Assembly (NCBI GenBank): GCA_019408975.1
Contig: DXVA01000033.1
Span: 3,944 to 22,886 of the forward strand
DNA: 18,943 nt
Origin: Lentisphaeria bacterium
Lineage (GTDB): Bacteria > Verrucomicrobiota > Lentisphaeria > Victivallales > UBA1829
Reading direction: 5' to 3'
Shown here piece after piece: positions 1 to 8,926 of this stretch. The notes under the pieces are model-generated. The model saw only the letters and a program-made list of their open reading frames with translations. It was not told where the DNA came from and searched no databases. How positions within the stretch are numbered: the first letter of the stretch is position 1; every line of letters begins with the position of its first letter. The position numbers and the translations under genes were made by a program.

Positions 1-745
1 CCATCGGAAGCAGTTCATCGAACGAAATGTAGATCATGACTCCGGCGACAACTGCAAACAGAACGGCAAGCAGGGTCGGAGTCAGGAACGGCAGGAGGAA
101 GAAAAATCCGACTAGCGCCCCCGCCGGTTCGGCGAGCCCGGAAAGCAGAGAGTAAAGCAATGCCTTTTTCCGGCTGCCCGTGGCGTAAAGGATCGGAACT
201 GCGACGGCGATTCCCTCGGGAATGTTGTGAAGGGCAATGGCGATGGCGATCGGGATTCCCAGCTCCGTTCCGGAAAGCCCTGCGGCAAAGGTCGCGAGCC
301 CTTCCGGAAAGTTGTGGATTCCGATGGCGAGGGCGAACAGCACCCCGGCACGTCCGAATTTCGCACGTTCGTTCTGTTCGGCATGTTCGGCATGTTCCAC
401 TTCATTGTTGCTGCGGACATGGTGCGGATTCTCGACTTCCGGTATCATTTTGTCGATGATGAACGTCACAAGGATGCCGAATGCGAAAGCTCCGACGGCA
501 AACAAGCCGCCGCCGAGTTGCCCATACCCCGCCGCCAGCCCGTTCCGCGCCTGCGCCATGAGTTCCACAAGCGAGATGTAGACCATGACCCCGGCGGAAA
601 ATCCAAGCGATGCGGAAAGAAAAGTCCCCGAATCGCTGTTTTTCCTTGTGAAAAAAGCGATAAGCCCTCCGATTCCCGTGGACAGACCGGCAAACAGAGT
701 CAGCCCGAATACAAATAAAAACTGTTCCAATGTCACTGTCATCAT
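1..745 (-). CDS. zupT: ZIP-family divalent metal transporter (ZupT-like), 3' end beyond left edge
   Basis: This gene encodes an inner-membrane ZIP permease that would import Zn2+ and probably Fe2+ or Mn2+. The reverse-strand reading frame is open from 745 to the window edge (248 codons), so only a short C-terminal piece is missing compared with the usual 250-270 residues. It starts MTVTLEQFLFVFGLTLFAG and continues as successive hydrophobic helices. Two diagnostic ZIP metal-site motifs, HNFPEG (helix IV) and HNIPEG (helix V), lie 30 residues apart. The loop before them carries NPHHVRS and EHAEHAE, a His-rich cytoplasmic metal-binding loop typical of the family. Two ATGs are adjacent (745 and 742). 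The AGAGGGGG ribosome-binding site gives better spacing for the second, so the protein may begin at 742. The gene diverges from lysS and has its own promoter. The family call is secure, the metal specificity is not. Confidence 0.93.
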   Translation of the reverse strand, partial: MMTVTLEQFLFVFGLTLFAGLSTGIGGLIAFFTRKNSDSGTFLSASLGFSAGVMVYISLVELMAQARNGLAAGYGQLGGGLFAVGAFAFGILVTFIIDKMIPEVENPHHVRSNNEVEHAEHAEQNERAKFGRAGVLFALAIGIHNFPEGLATFAAGLSGTELGIPIAIAIALHNIPEGIAVAVPILYATGSRKKALLYSLLSGLAEPAGALVGFFFLLPFLTPTLLAVLFAVVAGVMIYISFDELLPM

Positions 746-763
746 CGTCCCCCTCTTTTCTGC

Positions 764-792
764 AATATATCCTCCCCGGCAGAAAAATGCAA
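764..792 (-). promoter_or_regulatory. Predicted sigma70 promoter of the ZIP transporter gene
   Basis: On the minus strand a TTGCAT -35 box (792-787) and a TATATT -10 box (769-764) are exactly 17 bp apart. Initiation would fall near 757, which leaves a leader of only about a dozen bases holding the AGAGGGGG ribosome-binding site. I see no separate Zur or Fur operator. The rest of the 746-1015 divergent region shows only a short TTCCG-N5-CGGAA dyad near 884-898 and the weak lysS promoter. Confidence 0.55.
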
Positions 793-949
793 GCGGTGAA
801 ACTCCGGGAGCAGTCTGCGCTGTCAGCCGTCCGGCAGGCAGGCGTTCCCGATATTGTACCCGCCTTTTTCCACCACCTCCGGTTTCCGTAGAGCGGAATT
901 CCATATCCGGAAGTATGACAATATGGCGAATTAAAATTACGCTTTCCCA

Positions 950-977
950 TTGAAAAAATCCTGACAGGCTGTATTTT
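950..977 (+). promoter_or_regulatory. Possible lysS promoter
   Basis: A TTGAAA box (950-955) and a TATTTT box (972-977) are separated by 16 bp in an AT-rich stretch just before the lysS ribosome-binding site. Neighbouring alternatives, such as CTGACA at 961 with TTATCT at 985, are about as good, so the exact hexamers are uncertain. Confidence 0.3.
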
Positions 978-1015
978 ATATAGTTTATCTAAATTTTTGG
1001 AAAGGATATTTGAGA

Positions 1016-2506
1016 ATGAGCGAAGAAAACGTTCAGAATACTCCCGAGCAGAAGCCCGAGGATATTTTCGCACAACGCGCGGCAAAGGTTCGGGAGCTTG
1101 CCGCCGCAGGCATTCTGCCCTTCGGAAGACGCTTTGACAATGTGCAGATGACCGCAGACGTCAGAAAGAATTTCCAGCCGGAAGCGGAAACGCAGGAGGA
1201 AGTCACGATCGCAGGCCGCATGACGGCATTCCGCGCCATGGGAAAATCCATTTTCGCGGATATCAGAGACTCTTCCGGCAGAATGCAGATTTACGTTCAG
1301 CGCGATCAGATCGGTGAGGATGATTTCAAGGTCTTCAAGAAACTTGATCTCGGCGACATCATCGGTGTGACCGGCGAACCTTTTACGACGCGCACCGGAG
1401 AACTCACTGTCAAAGTGCATAAATTCACCCTTCTCAGCAAATCCCTGCGTCCCCTGCCGGAAAAATTCCACGGACTCACCGACATCGAGCAGAGATACCG
1501 CCAGCGTTATCTCGACCTGATCACGAACGACGACAGCCGCAAGGTGTTCATGCAGCGTTTCGCTATTCTTTCCGAAATACGCAAATTTCTTGCATCCAAG
1601 GGATTCCTTGAAGTCGAGACGCCGATGCTCCAGCCGATTCCCGGCGGTGCAAACGCAAATCCGTTCAAAACATTCTATGAAGCGCTCAACAGCCCGATGT
1701 ACATGCGCATCGCTCCCGAACTTTACCTCAAGCGGCTGCTGGTCGGCGGCTTTGAAAGAGTATTCGAACTCAACCGCAACTTCCGCAACGAAGGGATCGA
1801 CCGCAGGCACAATCCCGAGTTCACCATGCTGGAAATCTATCAGGCATACGGCGACTGCCGCTCCATGATGGACCTCATTGAGGAGATGGTCACGACGATT
1901 GCCATGAATCTGTTCGGGACGCTGGAAATTCAGCATCCCGGCGGCAAAGTCATCAACCTGGCGCGCCCCTGGCGCCGCGCTCCTTACCGCGACCTCATCA
2001 AAGAGCGGGCGGGGGCAGACTGGTTTGAACTGACCAGAGAGCAGAAAGCGGCAAAAGCCAAAGAAATGGGGCTTACGATCACGCCTGAAATGGAAGAACG
2101 CGACATCACGCATGAAATCTATGAAAAACTGATCGAGCAGACGCTGATCCAGCCGACCTTTGTGACACGTCTTCCGGCATATCTTGTCCCGCTGGCAAAA
2201 GCCTGCGAGGACGATCCGACTGTGGTCGATGTCTATGAGCTTGAAATCAACGGGCAGGAGATTTCCCCCGGATATTCCGAACTCAACGATCCGATCGAAC
2301 AGCGCAAGCGTTTTGTCGAGCAGGCGGTTCATGACGGAAAGGATCTTGCAATGGCGATTGACGAGGACTTCCTTACCGCGATGGAGCACGGAATGCCTCC
2401 CGCGGGCGGGCTGGGACTCGGTGTTGACCGTCTGATCATGCTTCTGACGGGTGCGGAGTCCATCCGCGATGTTCTGCTTTTCCCGCAGATGCGCCTGAAG
2501 CAGTGA
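1016..2506 (+). CDS. lysS: Lysyl-tRNA synthetase, class II
   Basis: The product charges tRNA-Lys with lysine in the cytoplasm. It has 496 residues, the normal length for bacterial class II LysRS. Residues about 60-145 form the N-terminal OB-fold anticodon-binding domain (VTIAGRMTAFRAMGKSIFA). The class II catalytic core follows: motif 1 near 181-207 (GFLEVETPMLQPIPGGANA), motif 2 near 246-272 with the FRNE signature at 256-259, and motif 3 near the C-terminus (GLGLGVDRLIMLL). An in-frame TTG exists at 1010, but GGAAAGG at 999-1005 is only 4 bases from it. The ATG at 1016 is correctly spaced and is chosen. The gene stands alone, with a strong hairpin terminator just downstream. Nothing looks damaged. 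Confidence 0.97.
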   Translation: MSEENVQNTPEQKPEDIFAQRAAKVRELAAAGILPFGRRFDNVQMTADVRKNFQPEAETQEEVTIAGRMTAFRAMGKSIFADIRDSSGRMQIYVQRDQIGEDDFKVFKKLDLGDIIGVTGEPFTTRTGELTVKVHKFTLLSKSLRPLPEKFHGLTDIEQRYRQRYLDLITNDDSRKVFMQRFAILSEIRKFLASKGFLEVETPMLQPIPGGANANPFKTFYEALNSPMYMRIAPELYLKRLLVGGFERVFELNRNFRNEGIDRRHNPEFTMLEIYQAYGDCRSMMDLIEEMVTTIAMNLFGTLEIQHPGGKVINLARPWRRAPYRDLIKERAGADWFELTREQKAAKAKEMGLTITPEMEERDITHEIYEKLIEQTLIQPTFVTRLPAYLVPLAKACEDDPTVVDVYELEINGQEISPGYSELNDPIEQRKRFVEQAVHDGKDLAMAIDEDFLTAMEHGMPPAGGLGLGVDRLIMLLTGAESIRDVLLFPQMRLKQ

Positions 2507-2524
2507 CAAATATCATAAGATCAT

Positions 2525-2567
2525 AAAAAAAAACGGGTCTCCGGTTTTGTTTCGGAGGCCCGTTTTT
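2525..2567. terminator. Bidirectional intrinsic terminator shared by lysS and the glycosidase operon
   Basis: CGGGTCTCCG (2534-2543) pairs with CGGAGGCCCG (2553-2562) as a 10-bp stem with one G-T wobble and a 9-base loop. It is flanked by nine A's on the left (2525-2533) and five T's on the right (2563-2567). It can therefore terminate lysS on the plus strand (T5) and, more strongly, the converging operon on the minus strand (T9 after the hairpin). Confidence 0.9.
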
Positions 2568-2586
2568 ATATTTTGCAGGCGGAACT

Positions 2587-5500
2587 TTATTCCCACAGCA
2601 GGAGGAGCGGCCATTTGTGGGGACGGTTGAAGCAGCCTTTGCCGTCTTCGGCAAGAGTCAGCCCCGAGGTCATGCGTTTTTCTCCTTTGGCGGCAGGATC
2701 GTCGACATTCGGCGCGAATAGCCCGAATCCTATGACATAGCCCTTCCGCATACGCGCCGGAAGCAGATATTTTGCAGGAAAGAATACACGGTAAGTGTAC
2801 CCGTCCGCATTTCTTGTGAATGTCGAGGGAATATCCTTCGCGACCGTGTTTTTCTGCGGCGCTTCGGTTCCGAGCCCGAGCTGCTGGTCTACGAGATGAG
2901 CGCGATATACGCAGGCGGAAGTTCCCGCATGGTTCGGGAAGATTCCGTATTCATAGTCGTTTTCATCATACCCCTGTTTCTGTCTGGTGCGTGCATCGGC
3001 AAATGTGTCGATGTAAACCTGCAGGCAGTCGTTGTTCCAGCGTTCTTCCATGCGGGGATATTCTTCATGCACGAAGTTCCGATCCCTGACGTTGACTTCA
3101 AGGAAAAGCCCCTGTGTATTCCATGCCACGCGGAACGAACCGTCTGTTTCTGTCCGCTTTCCGGTGTGCTTCGTGAAAACCACAGCGGGGAGCTTTGACC
3201 AGTCGATATCGGAAAGAGTGACCCCGTCTTTGAGCTTCCGGCAGTAGAACCCGTCGAACGAACTGTCTGCCTTGAACTGCGACTGCCCTGTTTTGAATTC
3301 AATCGGAATCTTCTGGTGCCGGATTTCCGTATCTTTCAGCGGAACGGGGAGAGGCTGGGGCAGGGAGCCGGAAGAACTTCCTTTCACGGTGATGCCATGT
3401 CCGTTCAGGGTGCCTGCAAGATCACGGGAAACGAGATTTTCAACCGTGATTTTCATTTCCGTTGGCGATACCGGACGGGATGAAACCAGAACCGGCGTGA
3501 TGCCGTCTCCCGATACGAGCGAAGCGTTTTCGAACGCTTTGATCATGTCCGCAAGCGTGCCGGGTTTTCCTCGAAAGAAAAATGGAAAGGATGTAACCGG
3601 GAACGTGATTTTTCCCTGCGAGACGGCTCTGGGCTGATTCATCAGGTCGAAAGCGCTTTCGAGGGCAGTGCCGAAATCCGCTTCCGCAACCGGAGCATCG
3701 ACCCTGCCGGAATCGATCCGTTCCTGATGGCACCAGAGTGCCGCGACGGGGCGTTTCCGTTCATCCTCGAAGATGTAGCAGCGTATGAACGGAGCGAACC
3801 GCACTTCTTTTCTGAACCGCGAGTTGCCGAGCAGGTTGCCGAGCGTGTTGGAGACGATCTGCGATGCAAACGGCGTCAGGTAAAGATCCATGTCGAAATT
3901 GTTCATCGCGCCGGATTGAACCGAGAAGATGCGGTCCGAGTATTTCAGTGCCATGAGCCAGCTCCGGGCGCGCCATGCCGCCGAAAGCTTTTCGGTCCAT
4001 CCCATATCGTAAGAGATTGCACCGTTGTGCCAGCTCCGCGGAGTGCCCTGCCAGCTTGAGGATTCCGTTCCCCACTGGGGGATGTTGTAGGCTCCCCAGT
4101 GCATCATTTCCGGGAAAAAGACGGGAGTGTCTTTGTATCCGTTTCTGTCCAGCATGGCAAGGAAAGTCCGGATATCGGCATCCAGATCGGGATTTTCCGG
4201 TGAGAAGCGGTAGGGGTGAATTCCTATGACATCGAATTTCACGCCGATGCGGTTGCACTCTTTCAGCAGGAGCTCCGTTTCGGCAATGCCCCCGCCGGGA
4301 TTCATGTTGCACGGCGCATCCTGATAGACTTTTGCCTGCGGATTGCCCTGCCTGACTCCGTCCGCACATGCCTTCAATAGACGGGCGAATACCTTTACCG
4401 TTGCTTCCGGCGATGCGTCTTTGCTCCACCATTCGTCAGGAAATTTCGCCTTGATTTCTCCATAGAAACACCAGAGTTTAATCCACGGGTGGGCTTTTGC
4501 CACTGTTTTTGCCGCTTCGGTCAGTTTTGCGAGATATGCGTCCGTCAGAACGCCGCCGGCATCCAGCTTGAAGTCGCGGATCAGATATTCCGGATCCTCC
4601 GGAAATTTCCCATAGCCGACTGATCCTGTCGGCAGAATTCCGAATCCGATCAGTTTGCGCGTATCGGGATCGCTGATTAATGTCCCCACGGAACTGTCAG
4701 TGGGTTCCACTCCGTAGGAGCGGTAGGTGTCCGATACGATTTTCGACCAGTTGAACAGGTGATTTTTGGCGCCGAGTCCAACTTTGCGGTAGCGTTCGAG
4801 GTAATCAAGCAGATTGTAACGTTGTTCCAAATGTCCGTAATCTTCAGCGAAGAAGTTCTTTAAAGCATGTTTGTTTTCCAGAAAATCGCAGACGGTCAGA
4901 CGGTGGAAATCAAAACTTTTCCTGCCGTCGGCGAGTTCATAATCCGTACGGATGACGAAAATGCCTTTGCCGAGTTTTCCATCAAAAGGCAGGGAAATGA
5001 CTGCGCTGCCAGTGTGATCTGCGGTAAAGGCAAGTTCCGTCCGCAGGATTTCCTCATTATAGAAATTTTTTACCTTTACGACTGCCTTTCCTTTTGCGCC
5101 GGGAATAGTGACAAGTTTCATCTTTGCATTGATTTTTTCTTTTGCGGAGATGAAATTGTCGGGTGCCGAGGTCAAGAGCCGACCTTCCACGGGTTTTGTT
5201 TCAAACGGTGTCGCCTGGTTTCCGGATTCAAGCTGGAGACCGTCCAGCCAGACGTAACCGGTCCCGTCCGGACTGTCTGCATTGATGTTAAGATTGACCG
5301 GCATGGAAACCTTCGTTTCAAAGGTGAAATGATAACGCCGCCAATCTTTTCCCGGTGAGACGGTCAGATGCGCCAGTCCGGCATACATGCTTCCGGTGGA
5401 AAAGTGGGAGATCCAGACATTGACCCTCTGTCCCGCGCGCGTTCCTTTCGCATAAAAGCTGCAGGTATAGATTCCGGGCGGTACGATGACGGGTGGTCCG

Positions 5501-5787
5501 GTGAGATTCCCCGCATTCGTCAGGGCGCGATAATCGGTATCCGGTTTGTAAAGAGTGTGAATTCTGAGAGAGGATTTTCCGAACAGGGCATTTCCCTCGT
5601 CAATCACATACGGTTTTGTCCGCCATTTTTCGGGAGAATAGCCGGTTCCGTATACGTGGGCACTCCGGTAGCCATGAAAGCCCTGTTCAAAAGACGGATT
5701 TCCCTGCAGGTTTTTTGAGGACCGGTCCGGCAGGGAGAGATTTTCCAGTGCCTTGAAATCAATTCCCGCCGCCGTATCCGTGGTTAC
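2587..5787 (-). CDS. Secreted glycoside hydrolase, catalytic and C-terminal part (frameshifted from the 5784-6593 ORF)
   Basis: This large frame carries the catalytic part of an extracellular polysaccharide-degrading enzyme. Counted from an in-frame GTG at 5607, residues 1-125 form a CenC/CBM4-like jelly roll (NPSFEQG, just upstream of the GTG, belongs to it). About 145-235 is an Ig-like linker. About 245-590 resembles a clan GH-A (GH39/GH5-like) TIM barrel, with WCFYGE (E384) and PVFFPEMMHWG (E500) as candidate acid/base and nucleophile, 116 residues apart. About 800-1006 is a CBM9/DOMON-like module (WNNDCLQVYIDTF, YDENDYEYG). No ATG and no ribosome-binding site precede the frame. The GTG at 5607 cuts into the carbohydrate-binding module, and convincing protein (TDTAAGIDFKALENLSLPD) continues upstream to 5787. 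There it meets the end of the upstream ORF in the -1 frame. Family number and substrate are not assigned. The gene ends just before the shared terminator. Confidence 0.85.
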   Translation of the reverse strand, partial: VTTDTAAGIDFKALENLSLPDRSSKNLQGNPSFEQGFHGYRSAHVYGTGYSPEKWRTKPYVIDEGNALFGKSSLRIHTLYKPDTDYRALTNAGNLTGPPVIVPPGIYTCSFYAKGTRAGQRVNVWISHFSTGSMYAGLAHLTVSPGKDWRRYHFTFETKVSMPVNLNINADSPDGTGYVWLDGLQLESGNQATPFETKPVEGRLLTSAPDNFISAKEKINAKMKLVTIPGAKGKAVVKVKNFYNEEILRTELAFTADHTGSAVISLPFDGKLGKGIFVIRTDYELADGRKSFDFHRLTVCDFLENKHALKNFFAEDYGHLEQRYNLLDYLERYRKVGLGAKNHLFNWSKIVSDTYRSYGVEPTDSSVGTLISDPDTRKLIGFGILPTGSVGYGKFPEDPEYLIRDFKLDAGGVLTDAYLAKLTEAAKTVAKAHPWIKLWCFYGEIKAKFPDEWWSKDASPEATVKVFARLLKACADGVRQGNPQAKVYQDAPCNMNPGGGIAETELLLKECNRIGVKFDVIGIHPYRFSPENPDLDADIRTFLAMLDRNGYKDTPVFFPEMMHWGAYNIPQWGTESSSWQGTPRSWHNGAISYDMGWTEKLSAAWRARSWLMALKYSDRIFSVQSGAMNNFDMDLYLTPFASQIVSNTLGNLLGNSRFRKEVRFAPFIRCYIFEDERKRPVAALWCHQERIDSGRVDAPVAEADFGTALESAFDLMNQPRAVSQGKITFPVTSFPFFFRGKPGTLADMIKAFENASLVSGDGITPVLVSSRPVSPTEMKITVENLVSRDLAGTLNGHGITVKGSSSGSLPQPLPVPLKDTEIRHQKIPIEFKTGQSQFKADSSFDGFYCRKLKDGVTLSDIDWSKLPAVVFTKHTGKRTETDGSFRVAWNTQGLFLEVNVRDRNFVHEEYPRMEERWNNDCLQVYIDTFADARTRQKQGYDENDYEYGIFPNHAGTSACVYRAHLVDQQLGLGTEAPQKNTVAKDIPSTFTRNADGYTYRVFFPAKYLLPARMRKGYVIGFGLFAPNVDDPAAKGEKRMTSGLTLAEDGKGCFNRPHKWPLLLLWE

Positions 5788-5797
5788 TTTTTTTTTA
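5781..5797 (-). other. Frameshift site: A9 tract with A AAA AAG slippery heptamer and stop
   Basis: On the coding strand the sequence reads ATA AAA AAA AAG TAA, with nine A's at 5796-5788. The last seven bases before the stop form A AAA AAG, the heptamer used in E. coli dnaX. A -1 shift gives GTA ACC ACG and enters the downstream catalytic frame exactly. An AGGG lies 6 bases upstream of the heptamer. A possible stem, CGGCGGGA (5771-5764) with TCCCtGCCG (5736-5728), begins about 15 bases downstream. Alternatively one A has been lost from an ancestral A10, either as a mutation or as an assembly error. Confidence 0.6.
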
Positions 5798-6593
5798 TGC
5801 CCTGCCGGATGTCGAGAAAAACCGTCAGATGACGGGTCTTCTTATTGTCCACGAAATTGAAGCGCAGACCGTCTTTGATCGCCCATGAATTGAACAGATC
5901 AATATCAGGTTTTACCGCAGTAATGGAAAAAGTCTTGCCCGGATCGTCCGGCAGAAAAACGACTTTGAATTCTTTCGGGCGGTATTCTCCGCAGATGATG
6001 CCGGAAACCGCTTCCGTGGGAAGCATTGTTTTTTTGCCGTTCAGCGTGATGCTTTTTCCTCCGCCTGTCTTATAGGGCATCATGAAGAACAGGGAGTGCC
6101 CTTCCAGAGCCAGGTTCTGATCTTCCGACGGAGTCCATTGAATGTCGATTTTGATCAGGCCGTCCGGCAGGAGTTCGACCTGCTGTTTGCACGCTTCCCA
6201 CGAGGGGTAATCACCGATCTTCATGAAAGTATCGGCATAAAACGTATTGCCCGATTTCCTGAAAGATGACTTTTCCTGGTCCGCGAACCAGCGGCCGCAT
6301 TCAATCCAGTATGGTTTCTTTATTGCTTTGTCTTCGCCTGTGAAATAGTAGAAAAAGCGTCCCAGCATCTCGCCGTCGCAGGTCAGAGTCATGCCGCTGT
6401 TGTTCTGCAGATCCAGCCTCTTGTTGCCGCAGACGATCGCATTGCCTTCAATTCTGGGAACCAGCGTCTGCACCTGGTCGGCAGATGCTTTTTCTGTCGG
6501 GGCGAATTCCGCTTTTCCCGATGGCAGCGGCATTTGTTCTGCCGCTCCGAGCGACAGCGCCGCAACTGACAGCAGGGTTAACATTTTCTTCAT
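5784..6593 (-). CDS. N-terminal part of the same secreted glycoside hydrolase (signal peptide plus beta-rich domain)
   Basis: The 269-residue ORF starts with a Sec signal peptide (MKKMLTLLSVAALSLGAA, cut probably before EQ). A beta-rich extracellular domain with no motif I can name follows. The start is well supported by AGGAGG four bases before the ATG. The ORF ends ATA AAA AAA AAG TAA inside an A9 tract. In the -1 frame the protein continues without interruption into VTTDTAAGIDF and the carbohydrate-binding and catalytic modules. Joined, the product would be 1335 residues: signal peptide, N-domain, CBM, Ig-like linker, TIM barrel, CBM9-like. By itself this piece has no recognisable catalytic residues. 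It lies 53 bp after the symporter gene in the same operon. It could also be a true separate lectin-like protein, but the downstream frame then lacks a start. Confidence 0.85.
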   Translation of the reverse strand: MKKMLTLLSVAALSLGAAEQMPLPSGKAEFAPTEKASADQVQTLVPRIEGNAIVCGNKRLDLQNNSGMTLTCDGEMLGRFFYYFTGEDKAIKKPYWIECGRWFADQEKSSFRKSGNTFYADTFMKIGDYPSWEACKQQVELLPDGLIKIDIQWTPSEDQNLALEGHSLFFMMPYKTGGGKSITLNGKKTMLPTEAVSGIICGEYRPKEFKVVFLPDDPGKTFSITAVKPDIDLFNSWAIKDGLRFNFVDNKKTRHLTVFLDIRQGIKKK

Positions 6594-6646
6594 AATACCT
6601 CCTGTGGTTAATTATGTTTTTGTTTGGAAATGAATTCCGTTTCAAT

Positions 6647-8911
6647 TCAATGATTATCCTGGAAAACCTGTCCGTTATCCTCCGGGTTTTCACTTCGCTT
6701 TTCCAGATCGGCAAAAAGACGATAGGTGTCATACGCGCCGCCGATCATGAACCAGACCGTGGAAATGATTCCGACGATTCCCGGGATGAGCAGGGATGTG
6801 ATGTAGAATTTGATTGTCCACCATTCCTTCGACCAGGGACTGACCGCGTTCCAGATGACGATCATTAAAAATGCGATGCCGATCTGGTATATGATCGAAT
6901 ATCCGAAGACCGAATAGGCGATGATCTTGTCGCCGCGGGTGTATTCCGGCGTGATGCCGATCAATTTGCTGAAAATATTTCTTGGCGTCCACGGTTCCGC
7001 CGGCACTTCCGGGGTGTCCGCATATGCGCCGCGATGCAGAAGCCGTTCCAGATTGTAAGGTTTGTAAGTCAGGTAAGAACCGGCAATATATCCGCCGACG
7101 GAAAGTGCCATGGAGATGAAATAAATCTCAAAGGAGTTGATCGGGAATTTTACCGGATCCATGGTCCAGGCGATCCAGGGGTGGAAGGGAGCGGAAATTG
7201 TTTCCAGAAAACTGTTCATGGTCTCCACTGCGCCCCACTGTTCCAGCAGCGGATAGATGCTTTTTGCCCAGTTGCGCTGAAAAATCAGTCCGAGCATGGA
7301 AAATCCGGAGCCGAAGAAAATGGCACACCATGCTCCGGTGAGGTTGCCGAAACGGCTGTAAAGGCCGAAGACCATGATCGGCCCCGCGCCGCCAAGCCAG
7401 ATTGCGCACATGATCGTCGTAAACATATTGATGTAGTCCAGCTGTGCGAAAAAGATGGAAACGATCAGGAAAAAGAGGGCAACGCCTGCGGAGGAGAGAC
7501 GCAGATACAGCAGATGTTTCTCCTGCGGCAGACGTCCCTTGAACATGGGCAGCACCACATCCTGCATCAAGGTCGAAGCGGCATTGAAAATGCGGCTGTC
7601 GTCCGTGGAAATCAGAAGCATTATCATCAGCAGACAGAAAAGTCCGAACATTCCGGCGGGGAAAATTTTGCTGATGACCGAAGGCATCATCATCTGCTGA
7701 TAAAGCGAGCGGTACTTCTGGAACTGGTAACGTCCTTCGGGAGTGTCGCCGAGCGTGTCTCTCACCGCATTGAAATAGGGGGTGTCGAGGTTCTGCTGCT
7801 GAGACATGGGGGTCTGGAACATTTCCGGTGTCACCGCGGCGGGGATTTTGCGTATTTCCGCAAGCACCTTCTCCCGGACGGCCGCATCGGGCACGGCTTC
7901 CTGCAGGACTTTTGCCGAAAGACTTTGCCGGATAGCCGTATTGGAGATTCCGAACCGGTTGTTCGTATTGGAGAAATGGGAACTTGTCATGAAGGTGATG
8001 ACGATGATCGCCAGCAGGAGGATCATGACCCATGCCATGCCGTTCCGCCATGCGCCGAGCACGCCGGCCATTTTCTGTTCATGCGGGGTTCTTCCGGCTC
8101 CGCTGGTGTCATTGCCGATCCAGCCGGCCCGGTTCAGGATGGAGCCGAGAAGTGTGACGATCAAAGCGAATACGTTGAAATCCCGCAGTTGTGAAATATC
8201 ATACGGATTCATGAAACTCTGTCCGGGAGCCCGGTTCCACATGACCGGTGCGATATCGCCCGACCAGGAGAAATTCAGGATGATGTAACCTACGATGATG
8301 ACGAAGATCGGATAGCAGAGAAGTCCCTGGAAGCAGTCCGTCACCAGCAGGGAAATGCGCCCGCCTGGCCAGATGATGACCAGAGCCAGAAACAGACAGA
8401 GTGAAACAATGATGACATAGCAAGGCAGGTTGATGCCGCAGATCATAATTCTGTGCGGAAGTCCGAGATAGTAGATGAAGAAGTTTGCTGCGACAGCGGG
8501 TCCGATGGCATTGGTGACCATTTCAGCAAAAGTCCGGAGCGACGCACAGAATATGCGGAAGAACTTGCTGCCGTAACGCAGTTCAAGGAACTGCCCCAGA
8601 GAGAGGCAGCGTGTTTCGCGCCAGCGATACATACAGAAACCGGTCAGTGCCATGAAGATTCCCACGGGCGCCGTCATGGCTGCCCAGAATCCGACTGCAA
8701 AACCCGTCTGGTAATTTTGTTCTGTTCCCGCAACCAGAGTGATGACCGACAACGCCGCTGCCAAGTCTCCGACAGATAGCACATACCGCCCTGCAACGCG
8801 CCCCGCCGCAAGAAAATCTGCCACGCTTCTCGCATATTTACGCGAATAGACTGCCATGCCTATGACAAAGCATAATGGAATAATTACAATTATCCAGTCA
8901 ATCCAGCTCAT
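6647..8911 (-). CDS. Sodium:solute symporter family (SSS) transporter, large variant
   Basis: This integral membrane protein (754 residues) should use the Na+ gradient to import a solute, here probably an oligosaccharide, sugar acid or monosaccharide released by the co-transcribed glycosidase. The start (SWIDWIIVIIPLCFVIGMAV), the second helix region (GDLAAALSVITLVAGTEQ), the SSS signature around 183-200 (PGGRISLLVTDCFQGLL) and ISTDDSRIFNAASTLMQD (434-451) fit the LeuT-fold SSS family. It is larger than the usual 500-550 residues. An inserted hydrophilic segment lies at about 310-412, and the C-terminus carries extra helices (about 600-735) plus a charged tail. The ATG at 8911 is only 15 bases after the pseudopilin stop, with GGGCGGA upstream, so the genes are co-transcribed. 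The substrate is inferred from context only. Confidence 0.92.
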   Translation of the reverse strand: MSWIDWIIVIIPLCFVIGMAVYSRKYARSVADFLAAGRVAGRYVLSVGDLAAALSVITLVAGTEQNYQTGFAVGFWAAMTAPVGIFMALTGFCMYRWRETRCLSLGQFLELRYGSKFFRIFCASLRTFAEMVTNAIGPAVAANFFIYYLGLPHRIMICGINLPCYVIIVSLCLFLALVIIWPGGRISLLVTDCFQGLLCYPIFVIIVGYIILNFSWSGDIAPVMWNRAPGQSFMNPYDISQLRDFNVFALIVTLLGSILNRAGWIGNDTSGAGRTPHEQKMAGVLGAWRNGMAWVMILLLAIIVITFMTSSHFSNTNNRFGISNTAIRQSLSAKVLQEAVPDAAVREKVLAEIRKIPAAVTPEMFQTPMSQQQNLDTPYFNAVRDTLGDTPEGRYQFQKYRSLYQQMMMPSVISKIFPAGMFGLFCLLMIMLLISTDDSRIFNAASTLMQDVVLPMFKGRLPQEKHLLYLRLSSAGVALFFLIVSIFFAQLDYINMFTTIMCAIWLGGAGPIMVFGLYSRFGNLTGAWCAIFFGSGFSMLGLIFQRNWAKSIYPLLEQWGAVETMNSFLETISAPFHPWIAWTMDPVKFPINSFEIYFISMALSVGGYIAGSYLTYKPYNLERLLHRGAYADTPEVPAEPWTPRNIFSKLIGITPEYTRGDKIIAYSVFGYSIIYQIGIAFLMIVIWNAVSPWSKEWWTIKFYITSLLIPGIVGIISTVWFMIGGAYDTYRLFADLEKRSENPEDNGQVFQDNH

Positions 8912-8926
8912 TTCTGTTATCCGCCC

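Noticed and set aside
989..2509. 506-residue open frame antisense to lysS
   Set aside because: It mirrors the complete and well-conserved lysyl-tRNA synthetase frame, has no recognisable domain, and arises from codon bias.
7034..8194. Long antisense frame across the symporter gene
   Set aside because: Highly charged, low-complexity translation without motifs, opposite a clear membrane transporter.
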